This document shows, in pieces, positions 8,654 to 17,283 of a stretch of 38,171 nucleotides of DNA. The position numbers were made by a program, and so were the translations under genes. Every line of letters begins with the position of its first letter. The stretch's first letter is position 1. Below the pieces are notes generated by a model. That model searched no databases. It saw nothing but the letters and a program-made list of their open reading frames with translations, and was not told the DNA's origin. Source of the stretch: Caulobacteraceae bacterium (GTDB lineage Bacteria > Pseudomonadota > Alphaproteobacteria > Caulobacterales > Caulobacteraceae); the NCBI GenBank assembly GCA_947478785.1, contig CANJXI010000032.1, forward strand, positions 1-38,171, written 5' to 3'.

Positions 8654-9298
8654 TCACACCATGCAGGCGTGCGCGATCTCGGCGCGCAGTTCGGGGATGC
8701 CCCAGCCCTTCTCGGCGGAGGTGGCGAGCACGCGGGGGAAGGCGGCGGGGCGGCGCGCGATGGCGGCCTGGGTGCGGGCGGTGACGGCCTCCACCTCGGA
8801 GGTCTTCAGCTTGTCGGCCTTGGTCAGGATGATCTGGTAGGAGACGGCCGCCGTGTCGAAGGCGGCCAGGGCTTCCTCGTCCACGTCCTTCAGGCCATGG
8901 CGGGCGTCGATCAGCAGGTAGGCGCGCTTCAGGTTCGGGCGGCCGCGCAGGTAGGCGCGCCCGAGGTTCTGGAACTTGCGCGCCGTTGACTTCGACGCGC
9001 GCGCGAAGCCGTAGCCCGGCAGGTCGACCAGCCTGAGCTTCTCGTCGGCGGTGAAGAAGTTGATCTCCCGCGTGCGCCCCGGCTCGTTGGAGGCCCTGGC
9101 CAGGTGGAGCTGGTTGGCCACCGCGTTGATCAGCGTCGACTTGCCCACGTTGGAGCGGCCGGCGAAGGCCACCTCCGGCAGGTCGGCGGGCGGCAGGCCC
9201 TCCATCTCGACGGCGCCCATCATGAAGGTGACCTCGCGGGCGAAGAGCACGCGCGCAGCCTCCAGCGCCTCGGCGTCGAAGACGGGCTCGGCGGTCAC
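8654..9298 (-). CDS. engB: Ribosome biogenesis GTP-binding protein YsxC/EngB
   Basis: A TRAFAC GTPase needed for large ribosomal subunit assembly and cell division. The motifs are GRSNVGKST (G1, about residue 46), DLPGYG (G3) and TKADK (G4), with a C-terminal TSAEKGWG as G5. I chose GTG 9298, giving 214 aa, because it overlaps the yidC stop in a GTGA junction. The longer open frame upstream (to 9538) is just the other frame of yidC. The order yidC-engB is conserved in alphaproteobacteria. The gene ends 6 bp from the repeat element. Confidence 0.95.
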   Translation of the reverse strand: MTAEPVFDAEALEAARVLFAREVTFMMGAVEMEGLPPADLPEVAFAGRSNVGKSTLINAVANQLHLARASNEPGRTREINFFTADEKLRLVDLPGYGFARASKSTARKFQNLGRAYLRGRPNLKRAYLLIDARHGLKDVDEEALAAFDTAAVSYQIILTKADKLKTSEVEAVTARTQAAIARRPAAFPRVLATSAEKGWGIPELRAEIAHACMV

Positions 9299-11100
9299 TC
9301 CGCCGCCTGCGGGCGGCCGGTCAGCCGGGCGATCAGCCGGTCGATGGGATTGTCCACCTTGAAGCGGTGCATGATCACGTACTGCTGCAGGATCGTCAGG
9401 CAGTTGGACCAGGTCCAGTAGATCAGGAGGCCCACGGCGAAGGGGGCCATGATGAAGGTGAAGATCAGCGGCATCAGCTGGAAGATCCGCTGCTGGGTCG
9501 GGTCGGGCGCGGGCGGGCTCATCGACGTCGTCAGCCACATGGTCACGCCGTAGAGCAGCGGCAGGACCCCCAGGTGCAGGGTGGTGTCGAGGATGCCGCC
9601 GATCAGCGGCGCGGACGCCGGATGCCAGGGGATCAGGCCGAACAGCGTCCAGATCGTCGTGGGATCGCGGGCCGAGAGGTCGGTGATCCAGCCCACGAAC
9701 GGGGCGTGGCGCATCTCGATGGTGACGGTGAGCACCTTGTAGAGCGAATAGAACACCGGAATCTGCAGGATCAGCGGCAGGCAGCCGGCCAGCGGATTGA
9801 CCTTCTCGCGCTGGTAGAGGGCCATCATCTCCTGCTGCTGCTTGGCCGGGTCGTCCTTGAATTTCTTGCGCATCTCCTCGACGAGGGGCTGCACCTTCTT
9901 CATCTTGGTCATCGACTCGTACTGCTTCTGGGCCAGCGGGAAGAACAGCCCCCGCACGCAGACGGTGAGCAGCAGGATGGCGACGCCGAAGTTGCCGACC
10001 TGGGCGTAGATGAACTGCAGGAAGGTGAAGATCGGGCGGGTCAGCCAGAAGAAGTACTTGCCCCAGTCCACCGCGTCGTCGAAGCGCGGGATGTGCAGCT
10101 TGTCCTCATAGGCGCGCAGCAGCGGCACGGTCTTGGCGCCGGCGAAGAAGTGGCTGGTCTCGGTGATCTGCTGGCCGGCGCCGACGGTGCGCGCGGCGCC
10201 CACGAAGTTGGCGTCGAAGACGTCGAGGCCCGCGATCTTGCGCTGGCCGAACTGGCCGGTGACCCGCTCGCCCTGGCTGGGGATGACGGCCGCCAGCCAG
10301 TACTTGTCGGTGATGCCGACCCAGCCGCCGTCGGACGGGGTGGCGGCGCTGGGGCCCTTCTTGGCCCAGTCCTTGTATTTGATCAGCTTGAGCGTGGGGT
10401 CGCCGACGCCCAGCGCGCCCACCGCGCCTTCGTGGACGATCTGGCTGCCGGTGGTGGGCGGCAGGCCCTGGCGCTGGATGGAGCCATAGGGCGCCAGCGT
10501 CACCGGCAGGGCCCCGGTGTTGGCCACCGTGTCGGTGATCGTGAACATGAACTTGTCGTCCACCTCGATGCGCCGGGTGAAGCTGAGCCCCGCGCCGTTG
10601 GCGTAGGTCAGCACCACCGGCGCGCCGGGGGCGAGCGTCGAGCCCTCGGCGAGCGTCCAGACGGTCTCCTTGGTGGGCAGGCCGGGCACGTTGGCACCGG
10701 CCCAGCCAAACAGGGCGAACCAGGCGTGCGGCGCGCCTTCGGGCCGCAGCAGCTCGACCGGCGGCGAGGTCTTGGCCACCGCCTCGCGGTACTGGGTGAG
10801 GTAGAGGTCGTCGATCCGGGCGCCGGTGAGCGAGATCGAGCCCTTGAGGGCGGGGGTCAGCACCGGCACGCGCGCGCTGGCCGCGATGGCGGCGGCGCGG
10901 GTGACGGCGGGCGGGACGGCCAGGCTGGGCGTCAGCGTCACCCCGGCTTGGACCTCGGCCGAGGCCGCGGGCCGCGCGGCGGCGATCTCGGCCTGCCGGC
11001 GCTTGGCGGCCGGGTCCAGCACGAGGAAGGTGTAGAGGGCGAACATGATCGCCGCGCACACGAGGAATATGATCGTGTTGCGGCTCGAGTCGTCTTGCAT
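9295..11100 (-). CDS. yidC: Membrane protein insertase YidC
   Basis: Inserts and folds inner-membrane proteins, alone or with SecYEG. The first membrane helix lies at about residues 9-26 and a large periplasmic beta-sandwich domain at about 60-360. The conserved five-helix core includes [20 protein letters not shown], which carries the hydrophilic-groove Arg. [20 protein letters not shown] forms the cytoplasmic coiled region, and [19 protein letters not shown] and [19 protein letters not shown] are later helices. Its 601 aa are typical of Gram-negative YidC. It lies 39 bp after rnpA. No yidD lies in that gap, although many genomes have it there. Confidence 0.97.
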   Translation of the reverse strand: MQDDSSRNTIIFLVCAAIMFALYTFLVLDPAAKRRQAEIAAARPAASAEVQAGVTLTPSLAVPPAVTRAAAIAASARVPVLTPALKGSISLTGARIDDLYLTQYREAVAKTSPPVELLRPEGAPHAWFALFGWAGANVPGLPTKETVWTLAEGSTLAPGAPVVLTYANGAGLSFTRRIEVDDKFMFTITDTVANTGALPVTLAPYGSIQRQGLPPTTGSQIVHEGAVGALGVGDPTLKLIKYKDWAKKGPSAATPSDGGWVGITDKYWLAAVIPSQGERVTGQFGQRKIAGLDVFDANFVGAARTVGAGQQITETSHFFAGAKTVPLLRAYEDKLHIPRFDDAVDWGKYFFWLTRPIFTFLQFIYAQVGNFGVAILLLTVCVRGLFFPLAQKQYESMTKMKKVQPLVEEMRKKFKDDPAKQQQEMMALYQREKVNPLAGCLPLILQIPVFYSLYKVLTVTIEMRHAPFVGWITDLSARDPTTIWTLFGLIPWHPASAPLIGGILDTTLHLGVLPLLYGVTMWLTTSMSPPAPDPTQQRIFQLMPLIFTFIMAPFAVGLLIYWTWSNCLTILQQYVIMHRFKVDNPIDRLIARLTGRPQAAE

Positions 11101-11139
11101 GGGGGGCGCGCGGTTCCGGCTTGAGCGAGCAGAGAGACC

Positions 11140-11502
11140 CTAGATAGGACTGTCCCGTTCGGCGGCGAGCCTTATCAGCGCGCTTTTCACATCGTCAAGC
11201 AAACGCGGCCACGGGCGGCTGGTCACGCCGCCGCGCGCGACGAACACATAGTCGAAACCGGGACGGGCCAACTCGGGCAGCAGCAGGCGCGCGGCCTCGC
11301 GCAGGCGGCGCTTGGCGCGGTTGCGCTCGACCGCCCCGCCGATGCGCTTGGTGGCGGTGAAGCCGGCCCGGACCAGGGCCGCCTCGTCGCGCCGGCGGGC
11401 CTGGATGAGCACCGCGCCGCGCGCGCAGTAGGGCGCCTTGGCGCAGGCCAGGAACTCGGCGCGCTTGGTCAGTCGCTTGATGCAGAAGGCGGCGTCGGCC
11501 AT
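11140..11502 (-). CDS. rnpA: Ribonuclease P protein component
   Basis: The protein subunit of RNase P, which matures the 5' ends of tRNAs. It begins with the typical IKRLTKRAEFL segment. The RNA-binding RNR motif is seen as RNRAKRRLREAARLL at about residues 63-77. The protein is 120 aa and strongly basic, as usual. It lies 34 bp downstream of rpmH, the near-universal rpmH-rnpA pair, and is probably transcribed from the rpmH promoter. Confidence 0.96.
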   Translation of the reverse strand: MADAAFCIKRLTKRAEFLACAKAPYCARGAVLIQARRRDEAALVRAGFTATKRIGGAVERNRAKRRLREAARLLLPELARPGFDYVFVARGGVTSRPWPRLLDDVKSALIRLAAERDSPI

Positions 11503-11536
11503 GCCGACACCTTAGCCGGGCTTAGGCGCCCAATGC

Positions 11537-11671
11537 CTAGGCGCTGAGGCGCTTGCGGCCCTTGGCGCGGCGACGGGCCAGGATCTTCTGGCCGTTCTTC
11601 GTGGACATGCGCAGGCGGAAGCCGTGACGGCGCGCGCGCACGAGGCGGGACGGCTGGAAGGTGCGCTTCAC
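11537..11671 (-). CDS. rpmH: 50S ribosomal protein L34
   Basis: A 44-residue, highly basic ribosomal protein. The sequence [18 protein letters not shown], followed by [20 protein letters not shown], is unmistakable L34. The correct start is the GTG at 11671; the longer frame upstream runs through the promoter region and should not be used. It heads the rpmH-rnpA-yidC-engB cluster and has a clear promoter upstream. Confidence 0.97.
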   Translation of the reverse strand: MKRTFQPSRLVRARRHGFRLRMSTKNGQKILARRRAKGRKRLSA

Positions 11672-11704
11672 GGGGACGGCTCCGGGTCGAAAATCGAGCG
11701 GCGG

Positions 11705-11733
11705 TGGATAGGGGAAAGGTCCGGCGGTGTCAA
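11705..11733 (-). promoter_or_regulatory. Promoter of rpmH-rnpA-yidC-engB
   Basis: On the minus strand a perfect TTGACA (11733-11728) and TATCCA (11710-11705) are separated by 17 bp. The predicted start is near 11698, leaving a leader of about 27 nt before the rpmH GTG. This is the best sigma-70-type promoter in the window and fits the strong expression expected of a ribosomal protein gene. Confidence 0.7.
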
Positions 11734-11808
11734 CCGTGGCGGGCCGATGCGCGGATCGGCCAAGCCTGTCATCATGGGCCGGCGCGGGAATTCTCACGAC
11801 GGGGCGGC

Positions 11809-12711
11809 ATGGGGATAGTCAAGGACATCTGGCGGGTAGGCCTGGTGCGGGCGCCGATGGCGAGCCTGCTCGGGCCAGGGGCGCTGGAGGCCCAGGCGGT
11901 TCTGTGGATTCCCGGGCCGGGACCCTTGCGGTTCTTCGCCGATCCCTTCGGCCTGTGGCGCGACGGCAAACTGTTCGTGTTCGTGGAGACCTACGACTAC
12001 CGCGACCGGGTGGGCGCGATCGACGTGCTGACCTTCGATGGCGACCTGACGCTGCTGGAGCAGAAGCCCGCGCTGAAGGCGCCGTGGCACCTGTCCTACC
12101 CCTTCATCGTCGAGGACCGCGGCGAGACCTACATGCTGCCCGAGGCGCACAAGTCGGGGCGGCTGACGCTCTATCGGGCCGAGAGGTTTCCGGACCGCTG
12201 GGCGCCGGCCGCGACGATCGAGCTCGACCAGGTCGCCATCGACGCCACGCCGTTCTTCCACGAGGGGCTGTGGTGGCTCTTCTACACGCCGGCCACGACC
12301 AAGCTGGAGAAGGTCGCCGCCCTGCACGTGGCCCACGCCCCCCGCCTGACCGGGCCCTGGACGCCGCACCCGGGCAACCCGGTGCGGTTCGATCCCGGCA
12401 GTTCGCGGCCGGGTGGGACGCCGCTGGTGGTGGACGGCGCGGTCGTGCTGCCGGTGCAGGACTGCCGCCGGACCTATGGCGGCGCCAGCCGCCCGCTGCG
12501 CATCACGGTGCTGACGCCGGAGCGTTTCGAGGCCGAGGCCGGGGAGGCTGTCGGCCCGCCGGCCGGTTTCGGCGCCTGGGCGGCCGGCATGCACACCCTG
12601 TCAGGGGTTGGCGAGGTTACGCTGATCGATGCGAAACGGCGGCAGGTGTCGCCCCATTCGCTCGCCTTGGACGCAGCGCGGCGGCTAGCAAGGCTGACCA
12701 CGAGACGGTGA
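11809..12711 (+). CDS. GINT1-type beta-propeller protein, probable surface-glycan role
   Basis: A 300-residue protein resembling the N-terminal domain of glucosamine inositolphosphorylceramide transferase 1. This is a five-bladed, GH43-like beta-propeller found in many bacterial polysaccharide loci. The characteristic blade motifs are [39 protein letters not shown] and [16 protein letters not shown]. No signal peptide is seen, so it is probably cytoplasmic. I chose ATG 11809 because the family similarity begins just after it; residues coded further upstream are rpmH promoter DNA. It is divergent from rpmH. Its 3' end overlaps the convergent GT4 gene by 95 bp. Catalysis versus glycan binding cannot be decided from sequence. 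Confidence 0.8.
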   Translation: MGIVKDIWRVGLVRAPMASLLGPGALEAQAVLWIPGPGPLRFFADPFGLWRDGKLFVFVETYDYRDRVGAIDVLTFDGDLTLLEQKPALKAPWHLSYPFIVEDRGETYMLPEAHKSGRLTLYRAERFPDRWAPAATIELDQVAIDATPFFHEGLWWLFYTPATTKLEKVAALHVAHAPRLTGPWTPHPGNPVRFDPGSSRPGGTPLVVDGAVVLPVQDCRRTYGGASRPLRITVLTPERFEAEAGEAVGPPAGFGAWAAGMHTLSGVGEVTLIDAKRRQVSPHSLALDAARRLARLTTRR

Positions 12712-13840
12712 CCCGCCGCCGGGCGCGGCCCGGCGCCACGGTGTCGAACACCCGCAGGTAGTCCGCGGCGATCGGGCCGATCCGGTATCCGGCGACGGCC
12801 GCCACGAGCCGGCGCGGATCGGGCGCCGGGGCGTGCATCACCCGGCCAAGCGCGGCCGCCATGGCGGCCGGGTCGCCGATCGGGACCACGGCGCCCGCGC
12901 CGGCCATCGACAGCAGTTCGGACGCGGCGGGCGTGCAGGCCGTGCTGACCACCGGGCGGCCGGCGTTCAACGCCTCGACCACCACCGCCGCATAGCCCTC
13001 GTAGTAGGATGACAGCAGGAACACCCGCGCGGCGTCCAGCCAGGGGCCGATGTCGGCGACATAGCCCGGCAGTTCCACCCGGTCGGCCACCCCAAGCTCG
13101 GAGGCCAGCGCCTCGAGCGTCGGGCGGCCGGGACCCTCGCCCAGGATCACCAGGCGCGCCTGCCGGTCCTCCAGCCGCGCGAAGGCGCGCAGGGCCACGT
13201 CGAAGCCCTTGACGTCGCACAGGCGTCCCGCCGCGACGATCAGCTTGCCGTCCGCCCGCGCCGGCGAGGCGTCCTGGTGGTCGTCCAGTGCCGGAAGCCG
13301 GATGCACTGGGTGATCCGCCGGCCCAGGACCGCGTCCACATCGTCGGTCATCGACGGCGACAGGGACACGCCGGCGTCGACGCGCGCGAACTGTCCGCGC
13401 GTGCGCAGATTATAGGCCAGTTGCCGCAGCGGGCCCCGGCCGTGACGGAACAGCGGCGTGCTGACCTGGGCGACGATGCCCGGCCGCTGGTCGGCCGGCA
13501 GCCGCGCGACGGCGGGGGCGATCGCCCAGTGGTAGTTTCCGGGGATGAACAGGACGTCGTGACGCCGCCGCGCGAGGAACGCCGCGGTCGCCTCGCCCAG
13601 CCTGCGGCGCGAGCCGCGGGCGCGCGGGATCGGCGGGTCGCACTCGACCATCTCGACGGCGGGGTCGACCATCCAGGCCAGCGCGCCGCGCTGTTCGCCG
13701 CAGAGCAGGGTGACGCTGCGGCCGGCGGCCGCCCAGCGGTTGGCCAGCCGGATGGCGATCCGCTCCGTGCCGCCGAGCGGCAGGTCGTGCAACACGATCA
13801 GGATCGACCGGGCGCGATCGCCCGAAATGTGGAAGTGCAC
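12617..13840 (-). CDS. GT4-family glycosyltransferase
   Basis: A 407-residue retaining glycosyltransferase of the GT-B fold. The N-terminal acceptor domain opens with ILIVLHDLPLGGTERIAIRL (the GGxE loop). The C-terminal nucleotide-sugar domain has VAAGRLCDVKGFDVALRAF, LVILGEGPGRPTLEAL and the EX7E motif EGYAAVVVE followed by ALNAGRPVVSTAC. Donor and acceptor are unknown. It sits among surface-glycan genes, with the flippase gene divergent from it across an AT-rich spacer. The final 30 or so residues are Arg/Ala-rich, lie within the 95-bp antisense overlap with the beta-propeller gene, and are probably unstructured. Confidence 0.88.
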   Translation of the reverse strand: MHFHISGDRARSILIVLHDLPLGGTERIAIRLANRWAAAGRSVTLLCGEQRGALAWMVDPAVEMVECDPPIPRARGSRRRLGEATAAFLARRRHDVLFIPGNYHWAIAPAVARLPADQRPGIVAQVSTPLFRHGRGPLRQLAYNLRTRGQFARVDAGVSLSPSMTDDVDAVLGRRITQCIRLPALDDHQDASPARADGKLIVAAGRLCDVKGFDVALRAFARLEDRQARLVILGEGPGRPTLEALASELGVADRVELPGYVADIGPWLDAARVFLLSSYYEGYAAVVVEALNAGRPVVSTACTPAASELLSMAGAGAVVPIGDPAAMAAALGRVMHAPAPDPRRLVAAVAGYRIGPIAADYLRVFDTVAPGRARRRVTVSWSALLAAALRPRRANGATPAAVSHRSA

Positions 13841-14230
13841 GCCCGTTCCGCCCTACTGGCCGGGCCCGCCGGACAGGCGGAAGGCTCGCGGCCGTTCTCA
13901 GAAGACGGAAGCCGCACTCATCGTGCAACAAAGTAAACTATAGCAATATTATGGCGAAGAGGGCCAATTCTACTGAATTCAACTAAAAGTTGTGCATATA
14001 ATGAAGATATAAGGGCCAAGATGTGCGGGGAAATTGAGGTTTTCTTACTGTAATGGCTTACATGGCTCTCGGCCGACAACGCGCCGCGCCCGCCGCCGCC
14101 TCTGTCTGGCACAGTCTAGAGTAGCGCCGAAGCGGGCGAATGGCCGCATGCCGACAGGGCGCTGGCGACATCCTTCTCGGGTTCAGCTAGGCGGAGCCGC
14201 GCGAGGCGGTTTCGCGAGGGACCAGTCAGG
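13841..14230. other. Gene-free spacer with AT-rich core between GT4 and flippase genes
   Basis: This 390-bp divergent spacer holds no convincing gene. Positions about 13918-14060 are strikingly AT-rich against a genome of roughly 70 percent GC. It contains a perfect TATAAT (13997-14002), the inverted repeat CAACT/AGTTG (13980-13992), and two copies of GGGCCAA (13961-13967 and 14013-14019) that resemble a site at 35549-35555. It probably carries promoters for both flanking genes. A small minus-strand frame (13918-14112) has no supporting features. Confidence 0.6.
13973..14002 (+). promoter_or_regulatory. Candidate promoter of the flippase gene
   Basis: A perfect TATAAT (13997-14002) has only a poor -35 (CTGAAT, 13973-13978, 18 bp upstream), so activation by a regulator is plausible. 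It would leave a long leader of about 220 nt before the TTG start at 14231. Confidence 0.35.
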
Positions 14231-15580
14231 TTGGACAAGGCGGCGACCGAGGGCGAGGGAACGGCCGGCGAGCGGCGGATCCTCCAGCGGGTGATCGGCA
14301 ACGCCGGCCTGCTGCTGGGCGGCCGGGGCCTGAACGCCCTGCTGGGCCTGGGCTATATGGCGCTCGCGGCCCGCGCGCTGGGCGCCGCCGACATGGGCGC
14401 CCTGATCCTCATCCACGCCTTCGCCCAACTGGTGGGCGACGTCATGAAGTTCCAGTCCTGGCAGACCGTCCTGCACTATGGCGCCAGGCCGCTGGCCGAG
14501 GGGCGGGTGGGCGATTTCCAGCGGGTGGTGCGCTTCACCCTGTGCCTGGACGGCGCCGGCGCGGTGCTCGGTGTCGCCGTGGGGATCGCCGGCGCGCTGC
14601 TGCTGGGCGGCCGGTTCGGCTGGGGCGCCTCGCATGGGCCCGCGGCGGCCGCCTACATGCTGTCGGTCGCGGCGATGGTGACGGCCACGCCCATGGGCCT
14701 GATGCGGCTGTTCGACCGCTTCGACGTCCTGGCCAAGCAGACCGCCCTGGTGTCCTTCCTGCGCCTGGCGGGCAGCGCCGTGGCCTTCCTGGTCCACGCG
14801 CCGATGGAAGGGTTCCTGGTGGCCTGGGGGGCGGGCCAGCTCGGCGGGTTCGCCTATCTGGCGGTGCTTACGTGGCGGGACCTGGACCACCGGGACCTGC
14901 TTAGGGGCTTCCGCTGGCGCGGCGCGCTGACCACGGGCATGCCGGGCGCCTGGCGGTTCGCCTGGAACACCAATCTCAGCACGACGCTGGACGTGGCCTT
15001 CACCCATCTCGTGACCCTGGCGGTGGGCGCGCTGACCGGGCCGGCCCAGGCGGCCTACTGGCGGGTCGGGCGGCAGGTGGCCGACGGCATCGCCAAGCCC
15101 GCCCGCCTGTTGTCGCCGGCGCTGTTCCCCGAGCTTGCCCGCCTGCGCGCGGCGGGCCGGGAAGCGGCGATGTGGCGGCTGGCCGGGCGTGTGGGCCTGC
15201 TGGCCGGTGGCGCCAGCCTGGTGATCCTGGCCGTCAGCGTGGTCGCCGGACCGCCGTTCCTGACCCTGGTGATGGGGGCCGCGTTCCGTCCGGCCGCCGC
15301 CGTGATGACCTGGCAGGTCGCCGCCGCCGTGGTCGGCATCTTCGCGCTGCCGCTGGAGCCCATGCTGATCTCGCTCGGCCGCACGGGACCGGCCATCGCC
15401 GTGCAGCTGGTGGTCGGGACCGCCTATCTGTCGGCCCTGCCGTTCCTGCTGCGCCGCTTCGCCCTGACCGGCGCGGGCGCGGGCCTCGTGGCCGCCGAGA
15501 CCGGCCTGGCCCTGGGCCTGCTGTGGTTCCTGCTGCGGGAGCGCAAACTGCGTCCGGCGGCTACAAGTCCGGCCGGATGA
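14231..15580 (+). CDS. Polysaccharide flippase-like membrane protein (MATE/MOP superfamily)
   Basis: A 449-residue polytopic protein with about 12 predicted membrane helices, like Wzx-type lipid-linked oligosaccharide flippases. The opening VIGNAGLLLGGRGLNALLGL and LAARALGAADMGALILIHAF are typical of the family. It likely moves a lipid-linked glycan across the inner membrane; the substrate is unknown. The start is most likely TTG 14231, preceded by GAGGG about 10 bases upstream, since the first in-frame ATG would remove the first helix. The last 20 bp overlap the convergent oxidoreductase gene. Confidence 0.85.
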   Translation: MDKAATEGEGTAGERRILQRVIGNAGLLLGGRGLNALLGLGYMALAARALGAADMGALILIHAFAQLVGDVMKFQSWQTVLHYGARPLAEGRVGDFQRVVRFTLCLDGAGAVLGVAVGIAGALLLGGRFGWGASHGPAAAAYMLSVAAMVTATPMGLMRLFDRFDVLAKQTALVSFLRLAGSAVAFLVHAPMEGFLVAWGAGQLGGFAYLAVLTWRDLDHRDLLRGFRWRGALTTGMPGAWRFAWNTNLSTTLDVAFTHLVTLAVGALTGPAQAAYWRVGRQVADGIAKPARLLSPALFPELARLRAAGREAAMWRLAGRVGLLAGGASLVILAVSVVAGPPFLTLVMGAAFRPAAAVMTWQVAAAVVGIFALPLEPMLISLGRTGPAIAVQLVVGTAYLSALPFLLRRFALTGAGAGLVAAETGLALGLLWFLLRERKLRPAATSPAG

Positions 15581-16544
15581 TGGTCTTGCCGATCACCCTG
15601 CGCTCGGCCAGGGACTCGAAGGCCGCCCGCCAGTCGGCCAGGGGATATTCGGCGTCGACGCGCGGCCGCAGCCGTCCCTCGCCGGCGAGGGTCCAGATGG
15701 CGGCCTGGTTCTCGGCGCCCAGCTCGGGAAACTGACGGCCGAACTCGCCAGCCCGCACGCCCATCAGGCTGAATCCCTTGATCAGCGCGATGTTGACCGG
15801 CAGCACCGGCCGGCGCCCCGAGGTGAAGCCGATGGAAAGCAGCCGTCCGTTGAAGGCGATGCAGCGGACGCTCTCGTCGAAGACGTCGCCGCCGACGGGA
15901 TCGTAGATCACATCGGCCCCACGCCCGCCGGTGATCGTCTTGACCCGCTCGCGAAAGCCGTCCGCCACGTTGACCGTGGCGTCGGGCGCATAGGCGGCCT
16001 GCACGACGGCGAGCTTGGCGTCCGACGCCGAGGCGGCGATCACCCTGGCGCCAAGGTGCTTGCCGAGGTCGACGGCGGCCAGGCCCACGCCGCCGGCCGC
16101 GCCGTGGACCAGCAGCCACTCGCCAGGCTCGATCCGGGCGCGGCGGACGAGCGCCACCCAGGCGGTGAGATAGGCGGCCCCGAATCCCGCCGCCTGGCTG
16201 AACGTCAGCCGTTCGGGCTTGTGGCGCAACGCGCGCGCCGAGGTCACCGCGAACTCCGAGAAGGCCCCGCCCCGCGCGCCGCCGACCACCGCGTCGCCGA
16301 CCTTGAAGCCCTCCACGCCTTCGCCCAGGGCGTCCACCTCCCCGGCCATCTCCAGGCCTGGCGTGAAGGGCAGGGCCGGCCTGTGCTGGTACTCGCCGCG
16401 GGTCTGCAGCAGGTCGGGGAAGTTGACCGCCGCGGCGCGCACGCGGACCCGCACCTCGCCGGCGCCCGGCGAAGGCGTGGGAACCGCCTTCAGGATACAA
16501 CCGTCATAGGCGGGGGCCAGCCGCTCGACGACCAGCGCGCGCAT
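15561..16544 (-). CDS. NADPH:quinone oxidoreductase-like protein (zinc-free MDR family)
   Basis: A 327-residue medium-chain dehydrogenase/reductase of the quinone oxidoreductase/acryloyl-CoA reductase group. The GroES-like N-terminal domain has AAVNFPDLLQTRGEYQ, lacking zinc ligands, and LPFTPGLEMAGEV. The Rossmann domain has LLVHGAAGGVGLAAVDLGK with the AAGGVG nucleotide motif. NADPH-dependent reduction of quinones or enoyl compounds is expected. It starts 17 bp after the upstream TetR gene on the same strand, so the regulator may control it. Its end overlaps the flippase gene by 20 bp. Confidence 0.88.
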   Translation of the reverse strand: MRALVVERLAPAYDGCILKAVPTPSPGAGEVRVRVRAAAVNFPDLLQTRGEYQHRPALPFTPGLEMAGEVDALGEGVEGFKVGDAVVGGARGGAFSEFAVTSARALRHKPERLTFSQAAGFGAAYLTAWVALVRRARIEPGEWLLVHGAAGGVGLAAVDLGKHLGARVIAASASDAKLAVVQAAYAPDATVNVADGFRERVKTITGGRGADVIYDPVGGDVFDESVRCIAFNGRLLSIGFTSGRRPVLPVNIALIKGFSLMGVRAGEFGRQFPELGAENQAAIWTLAGEGRLRPRVDAEYPLADWRAAFESLAERRVIGKTIIRPDL

Positions 16545-16561
16545 CAGGCTGGCTCGGCCAT

Positions 16562-17203
16562 TCAGGCCGGCGCCCTAGGCAGGCCCTTGAGCCCGGTCAG
16601 GATCATGCTCACGGCGAATTCGGCCGCGCCCTCGGTGTCGATGGGCCGGCGCTCCAGCATCTTGTCGCCGACCTCGCGGGCAATGGCGATGCAGGCCGCC
16701 GCCATGTAGTCGGGGTCGGCCACGGGGCCTTCGCGCCGGGCGATGGCCTGTTCGATAGCCCCGCGCACGTCGGCGAAGACGGCGGCCATCTCCGGGGTCT
16801 CGCCCTGTACGTGGAGGTGCGGCTCGCCCTCGGGCCGGCGGGCCACCCAGTTGCGGTGCTCGTCGGCCAGGAATTCGAAGAAGGCCCGGATGGCGCTGCG
16901 CACGAAGGCCTCGAAGTCGGGCGATTGGGCGCGGAGCGCTTTCAGGATCGGGCCGAACCGGCGCGCGCCGTCGTCGGCCAGGGCGGCGAACACCTCGTCC
17001 TTGGAACGGTAGTAGTTGTAGAAGGTCCCGGCCGCGAGGCCCGCGCGGCGGATGATGTCGCGCACGGTCGCGGTCTCGTAACCCAGCTCTCCAAACACCT
17101 CCCGGGCGGCGTCCAGGATCGCCTGGCGGTTGGCGACCTTGGTCTGCTCGCGCTTACCGACCGCCGGGCTGGCGGGATCTCGGATTGCGGCGGCCTGGGA
17201 CAT
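16562..17203 (-). CDS. TetR/AcrR-family transcriptional regulator
   Basis: A repressor-type regulator of 213 residues. The N-terminal helix-turn-helix reads TVRDIIRRAGLAAGTFYNYY followed by RSKDEVFAAL. The C-terminal ligand-binding domain is helical and of unknown specificity. I prefer ATG 17203; an upstream GTG at 17236 would overlap an operator-like palindrome. It lies between an upstream SDR gene and the downstream oxidoreductase, all co-directional. It therefore plausibly controls that oxidoreductase, or a fatty-acid or xenobiotic pathway that includes the SDR. Confidence 0.9.
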   Translation of the reverse strand: MSQAAAIRDPASPAVGKREQTKVANRQAILDAAREVFGELGYETATVRDIIRRAGLAAGTFYNYYRSKDEVFAALADDGARRFGPILKALRAQSPDFEAFVRSAIRAFFEFLADEHRNWVARRPEGEPHLHVQGETPEMAAVFADVRGAIEQAIARREGPVADPDYMAAACIAIAREVGDKMLERRPIDTEGAAEFAVSMILTGLKGLPRAPA

Positions 17204-17227
17204 GGCGGGACTCGGGAGGGCTCGAAC

Positions 17228-17241
17228 GTGACGCACGTCAC
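17228..17241. promoter_or_regulatory. Operator-like palindrome upstream of TetR gene
   Basis: GTGACGCACGTCAC has two perfect 6-bp arms around a 2-bp centre. It lies 25 bp upstream of the preferred TetR start and about 43 bp after the SDR stop codon. Size and position fit an autoregulatory TetR operator; binding is inferred. Confidence 0.4.
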
Positions 17242-17283
17242 CCTAGGGCTTGTCGGTGCTGGAAGCCAAGGGTTCCGCGCGGC

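Noticed and set aside
8654..9538. Longer version of EngB starting at 9538
   Set aside because: The first 80 codons are the alternative frame of yidC; the GTG at 9298 gives the normal family length and a GTGA overlap.
9367..11124. 585-codon plus-strand open frame opposite yidC
   Set aside because: Low-complexity composition with no domains; yidC on the other strand is certain.
13918..14112. 64-codon minus-strand frame in the AT-rich spacer
   Set aside because: No ribosome-binding site, no family resemblance, and it covers promoter-like DNA.
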